The notes: generated by a model not told the origin, from the sequence alone. Positions 17,999 through 26,825 are shown, counted from the first letter of the stretch. The stretch: DNA of 64,000 nucleotides from Novosphingobium sp. 18050 (GCF_902706195.1 NZ_CACSJO010000014.1:62001-126000); one strand, 5' to 3'. Numbers and translations: made by a program.

Positions 17999-19285
17999 AT
18001 GGCCCGCATCATCGTCATCGGCGCCGGTATCACCGGCGTCACCGCCGCCTATGCCCTGCTTGCGCAGGGGCACGAGGTTACCGTGGTCGAGCGCCACCGC
18101 TATCCGGCGATGGAAACGTCCTTTGCCAACGGCGGCCAGCTTTCCGCCAGCAATGCCGAAGTGTGGAACTCGATGGCGACGATCGCCAAGGGCCTGCGCT
18201 GGATGCTGCGCGCCGATGCGCCTTTGCTGTTCAATCCGCGTCCTTCGCTGCACAAATATGCGTGGATGGCCGAGTTCGTTGCCGGGATCGGCAACCACCG
18301 CGTCAACACGGTCGAGACCACCCGCCTCGCCATCGCCGCGCGCCGCCATCTGTTCGATATCGCCGAGCGCGAGGGCATCGACTTCGATCTTTCGCGCTGC
18401 GGCATCCTCCACTTCTATCGCAGCCCCGAAACCTTCGATGCGGCCCGCCGGGGCAATGTATTGCTGCGCGAAGGCGGCCTCGAACGTGAAGAAGTCGGGC
18501 CTGCCGATATCGCCCGGATCGAACCGACGCTGACCGGCGATTTCTGCGGCGGTTTCTTCACCCCGTCGGATTCGACGGGCGATATCCACAAGTTCACCAC
18601 CGGGCTTGCGCGGGCCTGCGAAAGGTTAGGCGCGCGTTTCGTGCTGGGGGGCGAGGTGGATGGGGTAGCACTTCGGACCGACGGTGTGTCGGTACGGCTG
18701 CAGGCGGCAGGCGGCCTTGGGGAAGGATCCGATACCGGCCGCCTGCAGGATCTTTCAGGCGGCGATCTCGGCGGGGAAATGCTGGTCGAGAGCGACATGG
18801 TGATCGTCTGCGCGGGCGTGGCCAGTCGCGCGCTGGCAGCTAAACTGGGTGACCGGGTGAACATCTACCCGGTCAAGGGCTATTCGATCACGGTGATGCT
18901 GAACGACGAGCGCAGCCGCACTGCCGCCCCGCAGGTCAGTCTGCTGGACGAGGACGCCAAGATCGTCACTAGCCGGTTGGGCGGCGAGCGCTTCCGCGTC
19001 GCCGGCACCGCTGAATTCAACGGCTTCAATCGCGATATCCGCGCCGACCGCATCCGCCCTCTGGTGGAATGGAGCGAGCGGCACTTCCCCGACATGTGTA
19101 CCCGGCAGGTGGTGCCGTGGGCGGGCCTGCGCCCGATGACGCCGACGATGATGCCTTTCGTCGGACCCGGGCGCCATCCGCGCGTTTTCTACAATACGGG
19201 TCATGGCCATCTGGGCTGGACGCTTTCGGCGGTCACCGCGCAGATGACGGCTCTTGCCGTAGAACGGGCGGGTGCCGGGGCTTGA
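17999..19285 (+). CDS. FAD-dependent D-amino-acid dehydrogenase (DadA-like)
   Basis: The N-terminus has the dinucleotide-binding motif VIGAGITGVTAAYALLAQGHEVTVVE, followed by ETSFANGGQLSAS, which is diagnostic of DadA. The C-terminal half has YPVKGYSITV, GLRPMTPTMMPFVG and TGHGHLGWTLS, the second FAD/substrate segment of the same family. These membrane-associated enzymes oxidise D-amino acids (classically D-alanine) to 2-oxo acids and pass electrons to the respiratory chain. The ATG at 17999 has AAAGGG 8 nt upstream. It lies after two amidohydrolase genes and a possible attenuator, which suggests the amidohydrolases release D- or racemised amino acids. Confidence 0.9.
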   Translation: MARIIVIGAGITGVTAAYALLAQGHEVTVVERHRYPAMETSFANGGQLSASNAEVWNSMATIAKGLRWMLRADAPLLFNPRPSLHKYAWMAEFVAGIGNHRVNTVETTRLAIAARRHLFDIAEREGIDFDLSRCGILHFYRSPETFDAARRGNVLLREGGLEREEVGPADIARIEPTLTGDFCGGFFTPSDSTGDIHKFTTGLARACERLGARFVLGGEVDGVALRTDGVSVRLQAAGGLGEGSDTGRLQDLSGGDLGGEMLVESDMVIVCAGVASRALAAKLGDRVNIYPVKGYSITVMLNDERSRTAAPQVSLLDEDAKIVTSRLGGERFRVAGTAEFNGFNRDIRADRIRPLVEWSERHFPDMCTRQVVPWAGLRPMTPTMMPFVGPGRHPRVFYNTGHGHLGWTLSAVTAQMTALAVERAGAGA

Positions 19286-19324
19286 AACACTTACCCGGCC
19301 TTGAAGGGCGGACCTGCCGCGTGC

Positions 19325-20782
19325 TCAGCGCCAAAAGCGCTTTGCATCCACGAATGTATCGTAGTCCTCCGCCGCCGCTTCCAGAAGGCCACCGTCGTGG
19401 CCCTTGCCGATGAGATCTGCTGCACCCGGCTGGTCGGCGAGCGCGAGGCTGGCAAGCAGTTTTGGCGTGCCTGCCCGGTCGTTAAGCAGACCCAGACGAT
19501 CCTGAAGCGCCTCCAGCGCCGACACAAACCGCTTGAGTCGCCGCTTTTCGCGCTTCTCGCCGTAGAGGGCGGCGAAGAATTCGGTGGCATAGCGCAGTTT
19601 CTTCGCTGCCTTGCGGACTTTGTGCCTGGCCTCGTCCTCCAGCTTCTCCAGGTTGCGACCGTCCTTCTTCACCTTCCGACGAAAGCGCTGGAGGGCCCCA
19701 TCGGCAAAGGACCTCGATTGCATCTGGCGCAGGTCAGAATTGCCCTCCAGCGATAGCCACTCACCCAGAGCGATCCATTCCACGATGTCGAGCATAAGGG
19801 CGCGCGCGCGATTTGATCGCAAAGCGGTTATGGCATCGTCATAGGCCTGCGTCCGGGCGGGCAGCAGATGGGGCTGTATCGCACTATCGCCGGCCTGCTC
19901 GATCAGCACGTCAAGCTCGCGGGCCATGCCGAGTTCGCCTGCCAACCAGCGCAGCCCCTTGTTGAAGCGTGCGGTGTGGCCGTCGGTCAGCATGTCCCTG
20001 AAGATGGCCAGAGCCGATCGCAGCCGCCTCAGGGCCACCCGCGTCTGGTGCAGCGCCTTGGCGTCCCGCTGATCCAGCACGAGCGGCACGTTGAGCCGGA
20101 AATGCTGCAGGCATGCATAGGCGATCGTCTGGAAGGCGGTCGCCGCGGTCATCGTGGCGTTCAGTTTGATGGGGGCCGCCTTGGACCGCGATGGTATCGG
20201 GCCGAGCAGCCGATAGCCGCGCTCCGCCTTGCTCAGCACGGCAAGGTGGACAGGAGTCACCGCATCGATATTCCGTGCCAAGGCGAAGAGAGTAGCGGGA
20301 TCGCCGCTCTTGCGCTCCAGTTCGACTTCGAAAACCGACGATTCCCGGTCACCCGCGATGATCCTGCTTCGATCCAGAGCCACCTCGATGCCGGCGTCGT
20401 CCCAGATACGTCGCTCGTTCTCTACCACGAAGAGCGGGGCGATGGCCGCAACCTTGTCTCCGAGCAGCGCGGAGATGGGGGTGGAATGATCGATGATCGG
20501 CTCGTCGTCCGCGACGTCGCACTCCCACTCCGGACGGATGAACATGCCCGCTGCGCCGCCGCTGGCCTTCACCGTCTGAACACGTTGATCGCCGCTCCGC
20601 CTGATGCGCAGGGACAGGCCGCTGCGGGCAAGATCGTGATCGGGCGTGTCGAAGTAAATCGCATACTGCCGGATGGCCTTGGCCGTGCCGGGAAACAGAC
20701 CAGAGGCTTCCAGGGTGTCCGCCCCTTCAGGGCTGAGTTCCAGCTTCAGTTCGACCTCGACTTCGACGGAGTCGGGAGACAT
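19325..20782 (-). CDS. CYTH and CHAD domain protein (inorganic triphosphatase type)
   Basis: The N-terminal CYTH domain (about residues 5-200) begins with the ExExK-like motif VEVELKLEL and contains basic and acidic tunnel residues (YFDTPDHDLARSGLSLRIRR). The C-terminal CHAD domain (about 215-480) is helical and rich in conserved His/Arg (HQTRVALRRLRSALAIFRDML, then HKVRKAAKKLRYATEFF). The same arrangement occurs in YgiF-type triphosphatases, which hydrolyse inorganic triphosphate; CHAD domains can bind polyphosphate. The start is the ATG at 20782 with AAGGA upstream; a GTG sits one codon earlier. It is a standalone gene, convergent with the DadA-like gene. Confidence 0.92.
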   Translation of the reverse strand: MSPDSVEVEVELKLELSPEGADTLEASGLFPGTAKAIRQYAIYFDTPDHDLARSGLSLRIRRSGDQRVQTVKASGGAAGMFIRPEWECDVADDEPIIDHSTPISALLGDKVAAIAPLFVVENERRIWDDAGIEVALDRSRIIAGDRESSVFEVELERKSGDPATLFALARNIDAVTPVHLAVLSKAERGYRLLGPIPSRSKAAPIKLNATMTAATAFQTIAYACLQHFRLNVPLVLDQRDAKALHQTRVALRRLRSALAIFRDMLTDGHTARFNKGLRWLAGELGMARELDVLIEQAGDSAIQPHLLPARTQAYDDAITALRSNRARALMLDIVEWIALGEWLSLEGNSDLRQMQSRSFADGALQRFRRKVKKDGRNLEKLEDEARHKVRKAAKKLRYATEFFAALYGEKREKRRLKRFVSALEALQDRLGLLNDRAGTPKLLASLALADQPGAADLIGKGHDGGLLEAAAEDYDTFVDAKRFWR

Positions 20783-20946
20783 CACGCGCGGTCCTTGGAT
20801 AATTGATCGATAGCAGACCTCATCTCAAGATTTGTTCGCCCGCCAACGTCAGGCTGGAAAATTGAGAACAAAGCCTGCGCCACTGGTTGCACCCTACGCG
20901 AGGATTGTGAACTGTGCGAGACCCTTGGCGCCCAATTCCTTGCATC

Positions 20947-22098
20947 TCAGATCGTCGCCATGCTCCCCAGTATCACCGTTGCCTGGCTGGAAAGCGTACC
21001 GCCGTTGCCATGTGCAAGGGCGAGATCGATACCGGGTAACTGGTTTGCGGCCACTCCGCGTATCTGCCGGGCGGCCTCGATCACGGCGAACAATCCGTAC
21101 ATGCCGGGATGGCAGCACGACAGGCCGCCGCCGTTGGTGTTCACCGGCAGGCTGCCGCCCGGTGCGATGGCGCCGCTGCTCACGAACCGCCCGCCTTCTC
21201 CTTTGGGGCAAAAGCCGAGGTCTTCGAGGAACAGCACCGTGTTGATCGTGAAGGCATCGTAGAGCTGTGCGGTCTGGATATCGGACGGGGCGACACCCGC
21301 CATCGCCATCGCCCGAGCGCCGGATTCCTTGGCGGCGGTGACGGTCACGTCCTTTGACTGCGCGACCGAGTTCCACCACGTTGCCGCCGCCGCGCCCAGC
21401 AACGGAACGGGCGCCGCCGGCAGATCGCGCGCGCGGTCGGTGCGGGTCATCACGATCGCCGCTGCGCCGTCGGTGACGAGGCAGCAGTCACGCACCGAGA
21501 TCGGGGTGCTGATCATTCGAGCGCAAAGGCAGTCCTCCATCGTCAGCGGCCCCCTCGCGAAGGCTTCCGGGTTGGTGCTCGCCCAGGCCCGCGCGGCCAG
21601 CGCCACGGCCGCAAGGTCTTCGCGGGTCGTGCCGAATTCATGCATGTGCCGTGCCGCCGCCAGCGCGTAGGAGGTGAGCGGGAACAGCGGCGCATAAGGC
21701 GCGTCCCAGGCATTATGGGTGATCTTCGTCGCCAGCTTGCCCCCGTTGCTACGCTGGTTCGAGCCATAGGCGATCAGCGCGCAGTCGATATAGCCCGCAT
21801 CCAGCATCAGCGCGGCGCTGGCCATATGGCTCATGAAGGCAGAGCCGCCGGTGCGGTTGTTGTCGGTATAACGCGGCTGCAGGCCCAGATATTCGGCGAA
21901 GGACAGGCCTGCGAAGAAATCGTCGGGCTGGCAGATGAACAGCGCGTCGACTTCGGGCAGCGTCAGCCCGGCATCTTCCACCGCCAGCAAGGCGGCCTTG
22001 GCGGTCAGCTCCATCGAGCTGTAACCGGGTGTCTCGCCCACGCCGAACGTGGCGAGGCCGGCAATCGCAGTGCGGCCGCGCGGGAAAATATCGCCCAT
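20947..22098 (-). CDS. Thiolase-fold protein lacking thiolase cysteines (SCP2/Ltp2-like)
   Basis: 383 residues with the SCP2-thiolase/lipid-transfer-protein fold: GGSAFMSHMASAALMLDAGYIDCALIAYG, QLYDAFTINTVLFLEDLGFCPKGEGG and NTNGGGLSCCHPGMYG. The nucleophilic cysteine normally found near residue 90 is replaced (TGGSAF), and the C-terminal CxG motif reads HGNGGT. Thiolysis is therefore unlikely. Related Ltp2-type proteins use the same fold for retro-aldol cleavage of a CoA-thioester side chain together with a DUF35 partner. A DUF35 gene ends 2 nt upstream here, which supports that role by context. The start ATG at 22098 has GGAGGACTGACC before it. Confidence 0.85.
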   Translation of the reverse strand: MGDIFPRGRTAIAGLATFGVGETPGYSSMELTAKAALLAVEDAGLTLPEVDALFICQPDDFFAGLSFAEYLGLQPRYTDNNRTGGSAFMSHMASAALMLDAGYIDCALIAYGSNQRSNGGKLATKITHNAWDAPYAPLFPLTSYALAAARHMHEFGTTREDLAAVALAARAWASTNPEAFARGPLTMEDCLCARMISTPISVRDCCLVTDGAAAIVMTRTDRARDLPAAPVPLLGAAAATWWNSVAQSKDVTVTAAKESGARAMAMAGVAPSDIQTAQLYDAFTINTVLFLEDLGFCPKGEGGRFVSSGAIAPGGSLPVNTNGGGLSCCHPGMYGLFAVIEAARQIRGVAANQLPGIDLALAHGNGGTLSSQATVILGSMATI

Positions 22099-22100
22099 GG

Positions 22101-22463
22101 TCAGTCCTCCAAGGCGCGGAAAAGCAGCAGCGGCTCTTCGCCGCTGCTGTCGATGAAGGCGGACACGCGCTGGCCGATCCGCAGGGTTTCGGGCGTCATG
22201 CCTTCCACCCGGCTCATCAGCCGCGCACCTTCGTCGAGGTCTATCAGCACGACGTTGTAAGGCTCCGCCGGCGGTCTGCGCTGCACCCATGAGAGGGTGT
22301 AGACGGTTCCCAGCCCGGACGCCTCGATCCATTCCAGATCGTCCGTCCCACTACCCGGAGCGGTAAGGCGCGGCGGAAATACCGCGCTGCCGTCACCCGC
22401 GCGCTGTAGCAGGAACCGGCCCTGCGCCAGCGCTTCGCGCCAATGGTTCGCCGGGCTGGTCAT
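22101..22463 (-). CDS. DUF35 OB-fold protein without zinc ribbon
   Basis: 120 residues matching the OB-fold half of DUF35 proteins (LGTVYTLSWVQRR, YNVVLIDLDEGARLMSRVEG, IGQRVSAFI). The N-terminal rubredoxin-like zinc ribbon usual in this family is degenerate: the region FLLQRAGDGSAVFPPR keeps the PPR tail but has no cysteines at all. DUF35 proteins bind and stabilise thiolase-fold partners in acyl-CoA metabolism. This gene overlaps the CoA-transferase gene upstream by 4 nt (ATGA) and is 2 nt from the thiolase-fold gene, so the three are translationally coupled and probably work on one CoA ester. Confidence 0.85.
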   Translation of the reverse strand: MTSPANHWREALAQGRFLLQRAGDGSAVFPPRLTAPGSGTDDLEWIEASGLGTVYTLSWVQRRPPAEPYNVVLIDLDEGARLMSRVEGMTPETLRIGQRVSAFIDSSGEEPLLLFRALED

Positions 22464-23668
22464 GCCGCTGCCTGCACAGCGCCGCGTACCATGAGATCGG
22501 CGATTTCCGCGTCCGAGAAGCCTGCCTCGCGCAGCACGTCCTCGCTCTCGCCGCCCAGCGCCGGGCCGGGGTCGCCGATGGCGCCGGGGGTTTCGGAGAA
22601 CGTCGTCGGAATGCCGGGGAAGCGCAGGGTGCCCTGATCCGTCTCGCGCTCCTGCCAGAAGCCGGTCTCGACGAGGTGGGGGTCATCCAGCAGGTCGGTC
22701 AGGCTTTTTATCGCCGTCGCCGGGATATGCGCCTGCCGCAGCAGGTCGACCCATTCCGCCGTACTGCGCCCCTCGATCACCTCGGCGACCTTGGCCAGCA
22801 CTGCCGTGATGTTCTGCGTGCGGGACCGCATCGAGGCGAACATCGGGTCCTGCGACCATTCGGGATTGCCCAGCGCATCGAAAAAGGCGCGCCAGTGCTT
22901 GTCGTTGTAGATCATCACGCCGATGTAGCCGTCCGCCGTGCGATAGGGGCGCCGAGCTTCGGATGTGGCGCGGGGGTATTCGGGCGGACCTTCAGGCGGC
23001 ACGAACAGCGATCCGCACAGATGTTCCACCATGGCGAAGGACACCAGCGTCTCGAACATCGGTACCTCGATTTCCTGACCGGCGCCGCTTTTCTCCCGCG
23101 CGAACAGGGCCGCGATCACCGAGTAGGCGCCGGTCAGACCGGCCACCTTGTCTGCGATCACGGTCGCGGCATAAGTCGGCTCGCCGCCGGAAAGGCGGGC
23201 CTGCAGGTCGACGATGCCTGACGCGGCCTGCACGATGTCGTCATAGGCGGGATAGTCGCGGTAGGGTCCGCTCCGCGCAAAGCCGTAGAGGTTGGCGTAG
23301 ACGATCTTCGGGTTCGCGCCCCGCAGCGCCGCATAGTCCAGCCCCAGCCGCCCGATCGCGCTCGATCGCATGGAGTGGATGAACACGTCGGCGCTCTCGG
23401 CCATGCGCAGCAGGGCGGCGCGTGCCTCCGGTTGCTTGAGGTCCATCACCACGCTGCGCTTGCCGCGATTGACGTTGAGGAACATCGCCCCGCGCGACGC
23501 ATCCGGGCCGGGCGGGATGAAGCGGGTGGTGTCGCCGCTCGGGCTTTCCACCTTGATCACGTCCGCGCCCAGATCCGCGAAGATCTGCGTGGCATAAGGC
23601 CCCATCAGCACGCTGGTGAGGTCCAGGACTTTCACGCCCGCCAGCGGTCCTTGTCCGCGTCCGCTCAT
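22460..23668 (-). CDS. Class III CoA-transferase (CaiB/BaiF family)
   Basis: About 402 residues with the family signatures LAGVKVLDLTSVLMGPYATQIFADLGADVIKVE at the N-terminus, LNVNRGKRSVVMDLK, YANLYGFARSGPYRD, and the catalytic-region AYDDIVQAASG whose Asp normally forms the acyl-anhydride. C-terminal blocks (AHIPATAIKSLTDLLDDPHLV) are also typical. It moves CoA between a donor thioester and a carboxylic acid, activating the substrate without ATP. The start ATG at 23668 has GGAGAA upstream. It is first in a three-gene operon with DUF35 and thiolase-fold genes, divergent from the ThuA-like gene. Confidence 0.92.
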   Translation of the reverse strand: MSGRGQGPLAGVKVLDLTSVLMGPYATQIFADLGADVIKVESPSGDTTRFIPPGPDASRGAMFLNVNRGKRSVVMDLKQPEARAALLRMAESADVFIHSMRSSAIGRLGLDYAALRGANPKIVYANLYGFARSGPYRDYPAYDDIVQAASGIVDLQARLSGGEPTYAATVIADKVAGLTGAYSVIAALFAREKSGAGQEIEVPMFETLVSFAMVEHLCGSLFVPPEGPPEYPRATSEARRPYRTADGYIGVMIYNDKHWRAFFDALGNPEWSQDPMFASMRSRTQNITAVLAKVAEVIEGRSTAEWVDLLRQAHIPATAIKSLTDLLDDPHLVETGFWQERETDQGTLRFPGIPTTFSETPGAIGDPGPALGGESEDVLREAGFSDAEIADLMVRGAVQAAA

Positions 23669-23751
23669 CGAAATTCTCCGGTCATTGCCAAGTCTCTTCC
23701 CGAACTTATCCTCGTGTACGCGCAACGCACGCACGAGGGGAGTTTGCCAAA

Positions 23752-24486
23752 ATGAAGGTTCACCTGATCGCCGCGGGGAAATTCCACGACATCGATTTCG
23801 CCCGTCTCGAACTGCTCAAGCTGCTGGCCGAGCGTCCGCAGATCCGCACCTCGGTTGCGGCCGATTACGGCGATCTGGCGAACCTCGCCGCCGCCGACCT
23901 GCTGATAACCTACACCTGCGACCTGATGCCGGACGGCGCGGAGCAGGTCGCCGCGCTGGAGGCGTTTCTGGCGCGCGGTGGGCGCTGGCTGGCGCTGCAC
24001 GGGACCAATGCGACACTGCGGTTCGGCGCCGACGGCGTGGTCGACACGCCGGATGCAGTCCCCGCTTTCACCCGGATGCTGGGCACGCGTTTTGCGGGCC
24101 ACCCGCCGATCGCGCCGTTCAAGGTTTTCGTCACGCGCGGCGATCATGAGATGACCGAGGGCCTGCGCGATTTCCGCGTCGAGGACGAACTCTACCTCAC
24201 TCACCGCACGGCCGAGATCGACATTTTGCTGCACACCAGCTTCACCGGCCGCTGCGACGAATTCCGCGATGCCGACTGGGACGAGGCCGAGGTGCCCGTG
24301 CTCTATGAGCGCAAGGTGGGCGAAGGCCGGGTCCTGTACCTCACACTGGGGCACTGCCGGGGCCATTACGACCTCCAGCCGGTAGCCGAGTTCTGGCCGC
24401 ATCCGCAGCGCTGCGCGTGGAATTATCCGGTGTTCCACGAACTGCTGCGGCGCGCGATCGGCTGGGGTCTGGCTCATGCGGCCTGA
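23752..24486 (+). CDS. ThuA-like domain protein
   Basis: 244 residues resembling the trehalose-utilisation ThuA fold, a class I glutamine-amidotransferase-like domain: LLITYTCDLMPD, FLARGGRWLALHGTNAT, RFAGHPPIAPFKVFVT, DELYLTHRT and GRVLYLTLGHCRGHYD. The family's biochemical activity is poorly defined; it is often found beside sugar oxidoreductases and isomerases, and a sugar-isomerase-like TIM-barrel gene lies 0.8 kb downstream here. The gene's last 13 nt overlap the 3' end of a convergent TetR gene. It is divergent from the CoA-transferase operon, sharing an 83-nt promoter gap. Confidence 0.85.
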   Translation: MKVHLIAAGKFHDIDFARLELLKLLAERPQIRTSVAADYGDLANLAAADLLITYTCDLMPDGAEQVAALEAFLARGGRWLALHGTNATLRFGADGVVDTPDAVPAFTRMLGTRFAGHPPIAPFKVFVTRGDHEMTEGLRDFRVEDELYLTHRTAEIDILLHTSFTGRCDEFRDADWDEAEVPVLYERKVGEGRVLYLTLGHCRGHYDLQPVAEFWPHPQRCAWNYPVFHELLRRAIGWGLAHAA

Positions 24487-25154
24487 TCTTCAGAAGAGGG
24501 TCGCAGCGCATGCATCTGCTCCTCCAGCGAATTGAGGAGCGGCTCCACCAGTGCGGCGTCCATCGCCCCGGTCAGCAGGTTGATCGCCATGCCCTCCATG
24601 GTCGCCTGGGAAACGGCCATGGCAAGGGCGAAGCGCTGCGGGCTGGCCTGCCATTCGGGATAGAGTTGCACCGCAAGCTGGTTGAACCGCTCGCGAAATT
24701 CCACCTGCAGGGGCATCAGCACGGCCGCCAGTTCGGTGTTCGTGCGCGCCGCCACCGCCAGTTCGTGAAAGGCGATGAAGGCTGGTTTCTGGATCTGCCG
24801 CCAGTAGGTGCGGACCATCGCATTGTGGTCAAGGGCGCTGCGCTCTGCTGCGCGGCGAAAGGCGCGTAGCCGCCTTTCGTGGAGGTGGGTGATGGTCGCC
24901 TTGATGAGCGAGATGCCGTTGTCGAAATGGTGCAGCATGGCCCCGCGCGAAAGCCCTGCCTCGATGGCGACCTGCGGCGTCGTGGTACGGGCATAGCCGC
25001 TGCGCACCAGCACCCGGATGGTTGCATCGATCAGGCGTGCGCGGGTCTGGGCGCTTTTGAGCGCCTGCATCGTCGGTTCGTCGGCGGCGCCGGGCAGCCC
25101 GGTCCGGGCCTTGTCGGCGCTCGTGCGTTTCACAGGCAAGCGGCGCTCTCCCAC
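24474..25154 (-). CDS. TetR-family regulator, copy A of a paralogous pair
   Basis: 226 residues. The N-terminal HTH reads TRARLIDATIRVLVRSGYARTTTPQVAIEAGLSRGAMLHHF, followed by a helical ligand-binding domain. It is strikingly similar to the TetR protein at 42471-43151, sharing LKSAQTR, TTTP, EAGLSRGAMLHHF, LHERRLRAFRR, YWRQ, QKPAF and EGMA. The start is the GTG at 25154 with GGAGG 5 nt upstream. It is divergent from the TIM-barrel gene at 25292, and the shared 137-nt gap contains a 9-bp inverted repeat that is the likely operator. Confidence 0.92.
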   Translation of the reverse strand: MGERRLPVKRTSADKARTGLPGAADEPTMQALKSAQTRARLIDATIRVLVRSGYARTTTPQVAIEAGLSRGAMLHHFDNGISLIKATITHLHERRLRAFRRAAERSALDHNAMVRTYWRQIQKPAFIAFHELAVAARTNTELAAVLMPLQVEFRERFNQLAVQLYPEWQASPQRFALAMAVSQATMEGMAINLLTGAMDAALVEPLLNSLEEQMHALRPSSEDQAA

Positions 25155-25197
25155 GATGGCCTCCAGCCCTCTTTCCTAGCGCATGGACGAACATAAA

Positions 25198-25227
25198 AAA
25201 AGACATCCATGAATGTCTTTTATGGAT
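25198..25227. promoter_or_regulatory. Overlapping inverted repeats, probable TetR operator
   Basis: AAAAGACAT (25198-25206) and ATGTCTTTT (25213-25221) are perfect arms around CCATGA. A second pair, ATCCAT (25205-25210) and ATGGAT (25222-25227), overlaps them. The element lies between a divergent tetR and its neighbour. The core ACATCCATGAATGT resembles GCATCACTGAATGT near the paralogous tetR locus (41630-41643). Confidence 0.6.
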
Positions 25228-25291
25228 ATGTTCACGGCGACAATCAAGCGAATCGCATGACCTGTGCAGATCGCGCCGAAGGAGAGGTCAG

Positions 25292-26119
25292 ATGAGCGGA
25301 GCGGGCCGTTTTCCCCTGTCGCTGCACCAGCTTACCGCGCTCGATGCGCCGCCCGCGCAGCTGGTCGAACTGGCAGGGCTGGCGGGGTGCGCTCATGTCT
25401 GCCTGTTCACGTACGTGCCCGAGGCGGCGCGCGGCCGCTACCCGCTCGTCACCGCCGCCGATGTGCCGGACCTGCACGCGCGCATGGAGGATGCTGGGGT
25501 GAGCCTGTGCAACCTCGAAGTGTTCCCGCTCGACGGGCGCGAGGATTTGGATGCTTTCGCGGTGGCGCTGGAGACCGGCGCGGCGCTGGGGGCCACGAAG
25601 GCCACTGCGCATATCCATGAGATCTCGGGGAGCGAGGAAGCGACCGCGCGCTTCGCCGCTTTTTGTGACCTTGCAGCGACTTACGGAATTATGGGAGGGC
25701 TGGAATTCAACGCTTTCACCGGCGTGGCTGATATCGCCTCTGCCGCTGCCATCGTGCGCGCGGCGGGGCGGGCGAACGGGCAACTGGTGTGCGATGCGCT
25801 GCATCTGTTTCGCAACGGTGGCAGCGTGGCTGACCTTGCTGCACAGGCTGATATCGTCGGCTACGCCCAGCTTTCGGACGGCCCGCTGGTCCGCCCGCGA
25901 GAGGAGTGGTGGGGCGAGGCGGTGCGCGTCCGCGCGTTGCCGGGGCAGGGCGAACTGCCGCTCGTCGAACTGGTTACGGCGCTGCGGGATGGTACCGTGA
26001 TCGAAATCGAAGTCCCCCGCGCCGACGATGCCAAGGCCGGGATGGCCGCTGCCGAGCGCGTTGCGCGCGCCGTTGCCGCAACGCGCGCCGTCATGGCGCT
26101 GGCCGGTGAGCTTGCCTGA
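25292..26119 (+). CDS. Sugar-phosphate isomerase/epimerase-like TIM-barrel protein
   Basis: 275 residues with the xylose-isomerase-like TIM-barrel pattern: SLHQLTALDAPPAQLVELAGLAGCAHVCLFTY at the first strand, LCNLEVFPL, TAHIHEISG, GGLEFNAFTGV with a likely metal-ligand Glu, LVCDALHLFRNGG (Asp/His) and YAQLSDG. The ligand set suggests a metal-dependent isomerase, epimerase or lyase acting on a sugar-like or hydroxy-acid substrate; no specific reaction can be given. The ATG at 25292 follows AAGGAGAGG. It is divergent from the TetR gene and ends one nucleotide before the stop of a second, convergent TetR gene. Confidence 0.85.
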   Translation: MSGAGRFPLSLHQLTALDAPPAQLVELAGLAGCAHVCLFTYVPEAARGRYPLVTAADVPDLHARMEDAGVSLCNLEVFPLDGREDLDAFAVALETGAALGATKATAHIHEISGSEEATARFAAFCDLAATYGIMGGLEFNAFTGVADIASAAAIVRAAGRANGQLVCDALHLFRNGGSVADLAAQADIVGYAQLSDGPLVRPREEWWGEAVRVRALPGQGELPLVELVTALRDGTVIEIEVPRADDAKAGMAAAERVARAVAATRAVMALAGELA

Positions 26120-26120
26120 T

Positions 26121-26825
26121 TTAATCCGTCGTCCGGGCGCCCAGCAGCGTCTCCATCCGGTCCACCAGCCCGGCGAGCCGATCCACGTCGGGGAGCGGCG
26201 TCGGAGCGATCGGAGCTGTCAGTATGCCTCCGAGCAGTACCTCGACGAAGCGCGTTGCCTCGGCATCGATGTCGAGCGGGCGGCCGATGAAGCTGGTGCG
26301 CATGGCGATGTGTTCCAGTCCGCCGAACAGCATGTCGCGGATCATCACCGGGTCCACGTCCGCCCGCGCCTTTCCCTCGGTTTTGGCGCGTTTCACCGCG
26401 TCCACCACGGTCTGGGCAAAGGTGTGGTTCTGCGCGTGGAGCGTGGTGCCGCGATAGTCCGCCCAGCGCAGTTCCTGGTAGAAAACGCGGTGCAGCTTGG
26501 GCGTTTCCTCCATCGAGCGCAGGAAGCGCACTGCGATCAGCGTCAGCTGCGTGCGCAAATCGGCGATGTGCTGCAGTTCGCCGGTCAGCCGCTCGACGAA
26601 GGGCGTGGCCCAATCGGTCAGCACCTGGTTCACCAGTTCCTGCTTGTTGTCGTAATACTTGTAGACCGTTGCTTCGGACACGCCGGCCAGCTTCGCGATC
26701 TTGGCCATCGAGGTGGCCTTGGCGCCTTCCTCCTCGATCAGTTGGCGCGCAGCGGAGAGGATTTCCTGCGGGCGGAAGTCCTTGCGCCGCCGCCAAGCGA
26801 GCTGTTCAGCTTCGGCAGGCTTCAT
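26121..26825 (-). CDS. TetR-family regulator of the hotdog/acyl-CoA ligase operon
   Basis: A TetR protein of about 234 residues: HTH EILSAARQLIEEEGAKATSMAKIAKLAGVSEATVYKYYDNKQEL, then a helical C-terminal domain. The ATG at 26825 has GAGG 7 nt upstream; the frame is open to 26885, so a longer form is possible. It is divergent from the hotdog genes starting at 26974. The gap holds a perfect 6-bp inverted repeat, GACTTG-CAA-CAAGTC (26911-26925), suiting a dimeric repressor that controls both directions. The ligand may be the acyl-CoA product of the adjacent ligase, as for many TetR proteins beside such genes; that is inference. Confidence 0.9.
   Translation of the reverse strand: MKPAEAEQLAWRRRKDFRPQEILSAARQLIEEEGAKATSMAKIAKLAGVSEATVYKYYDNKQELVNQVLTDWATPFVERLTGELQHIADLRTQLTLIAVRFLRSMEETPKLHRVFYQELRWADYRGTTLHAQNHTFAQTVVDAVKRAKTEGKARADVDPVMIRDMLFGGLEHIAMRTSFIGRPLDIDAEATRFVEVLLGGILTAPIAPTPLPDVDRLAGLVDRMETLLGARTTD

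Noticed and set aside
23697..23710. Third copy of the CCCCGAACTT-TTGGG operator
   Set aside because: Only the left half (CCCGAACTTAT) matches; the right half is missing, so I list it only as a partial match.
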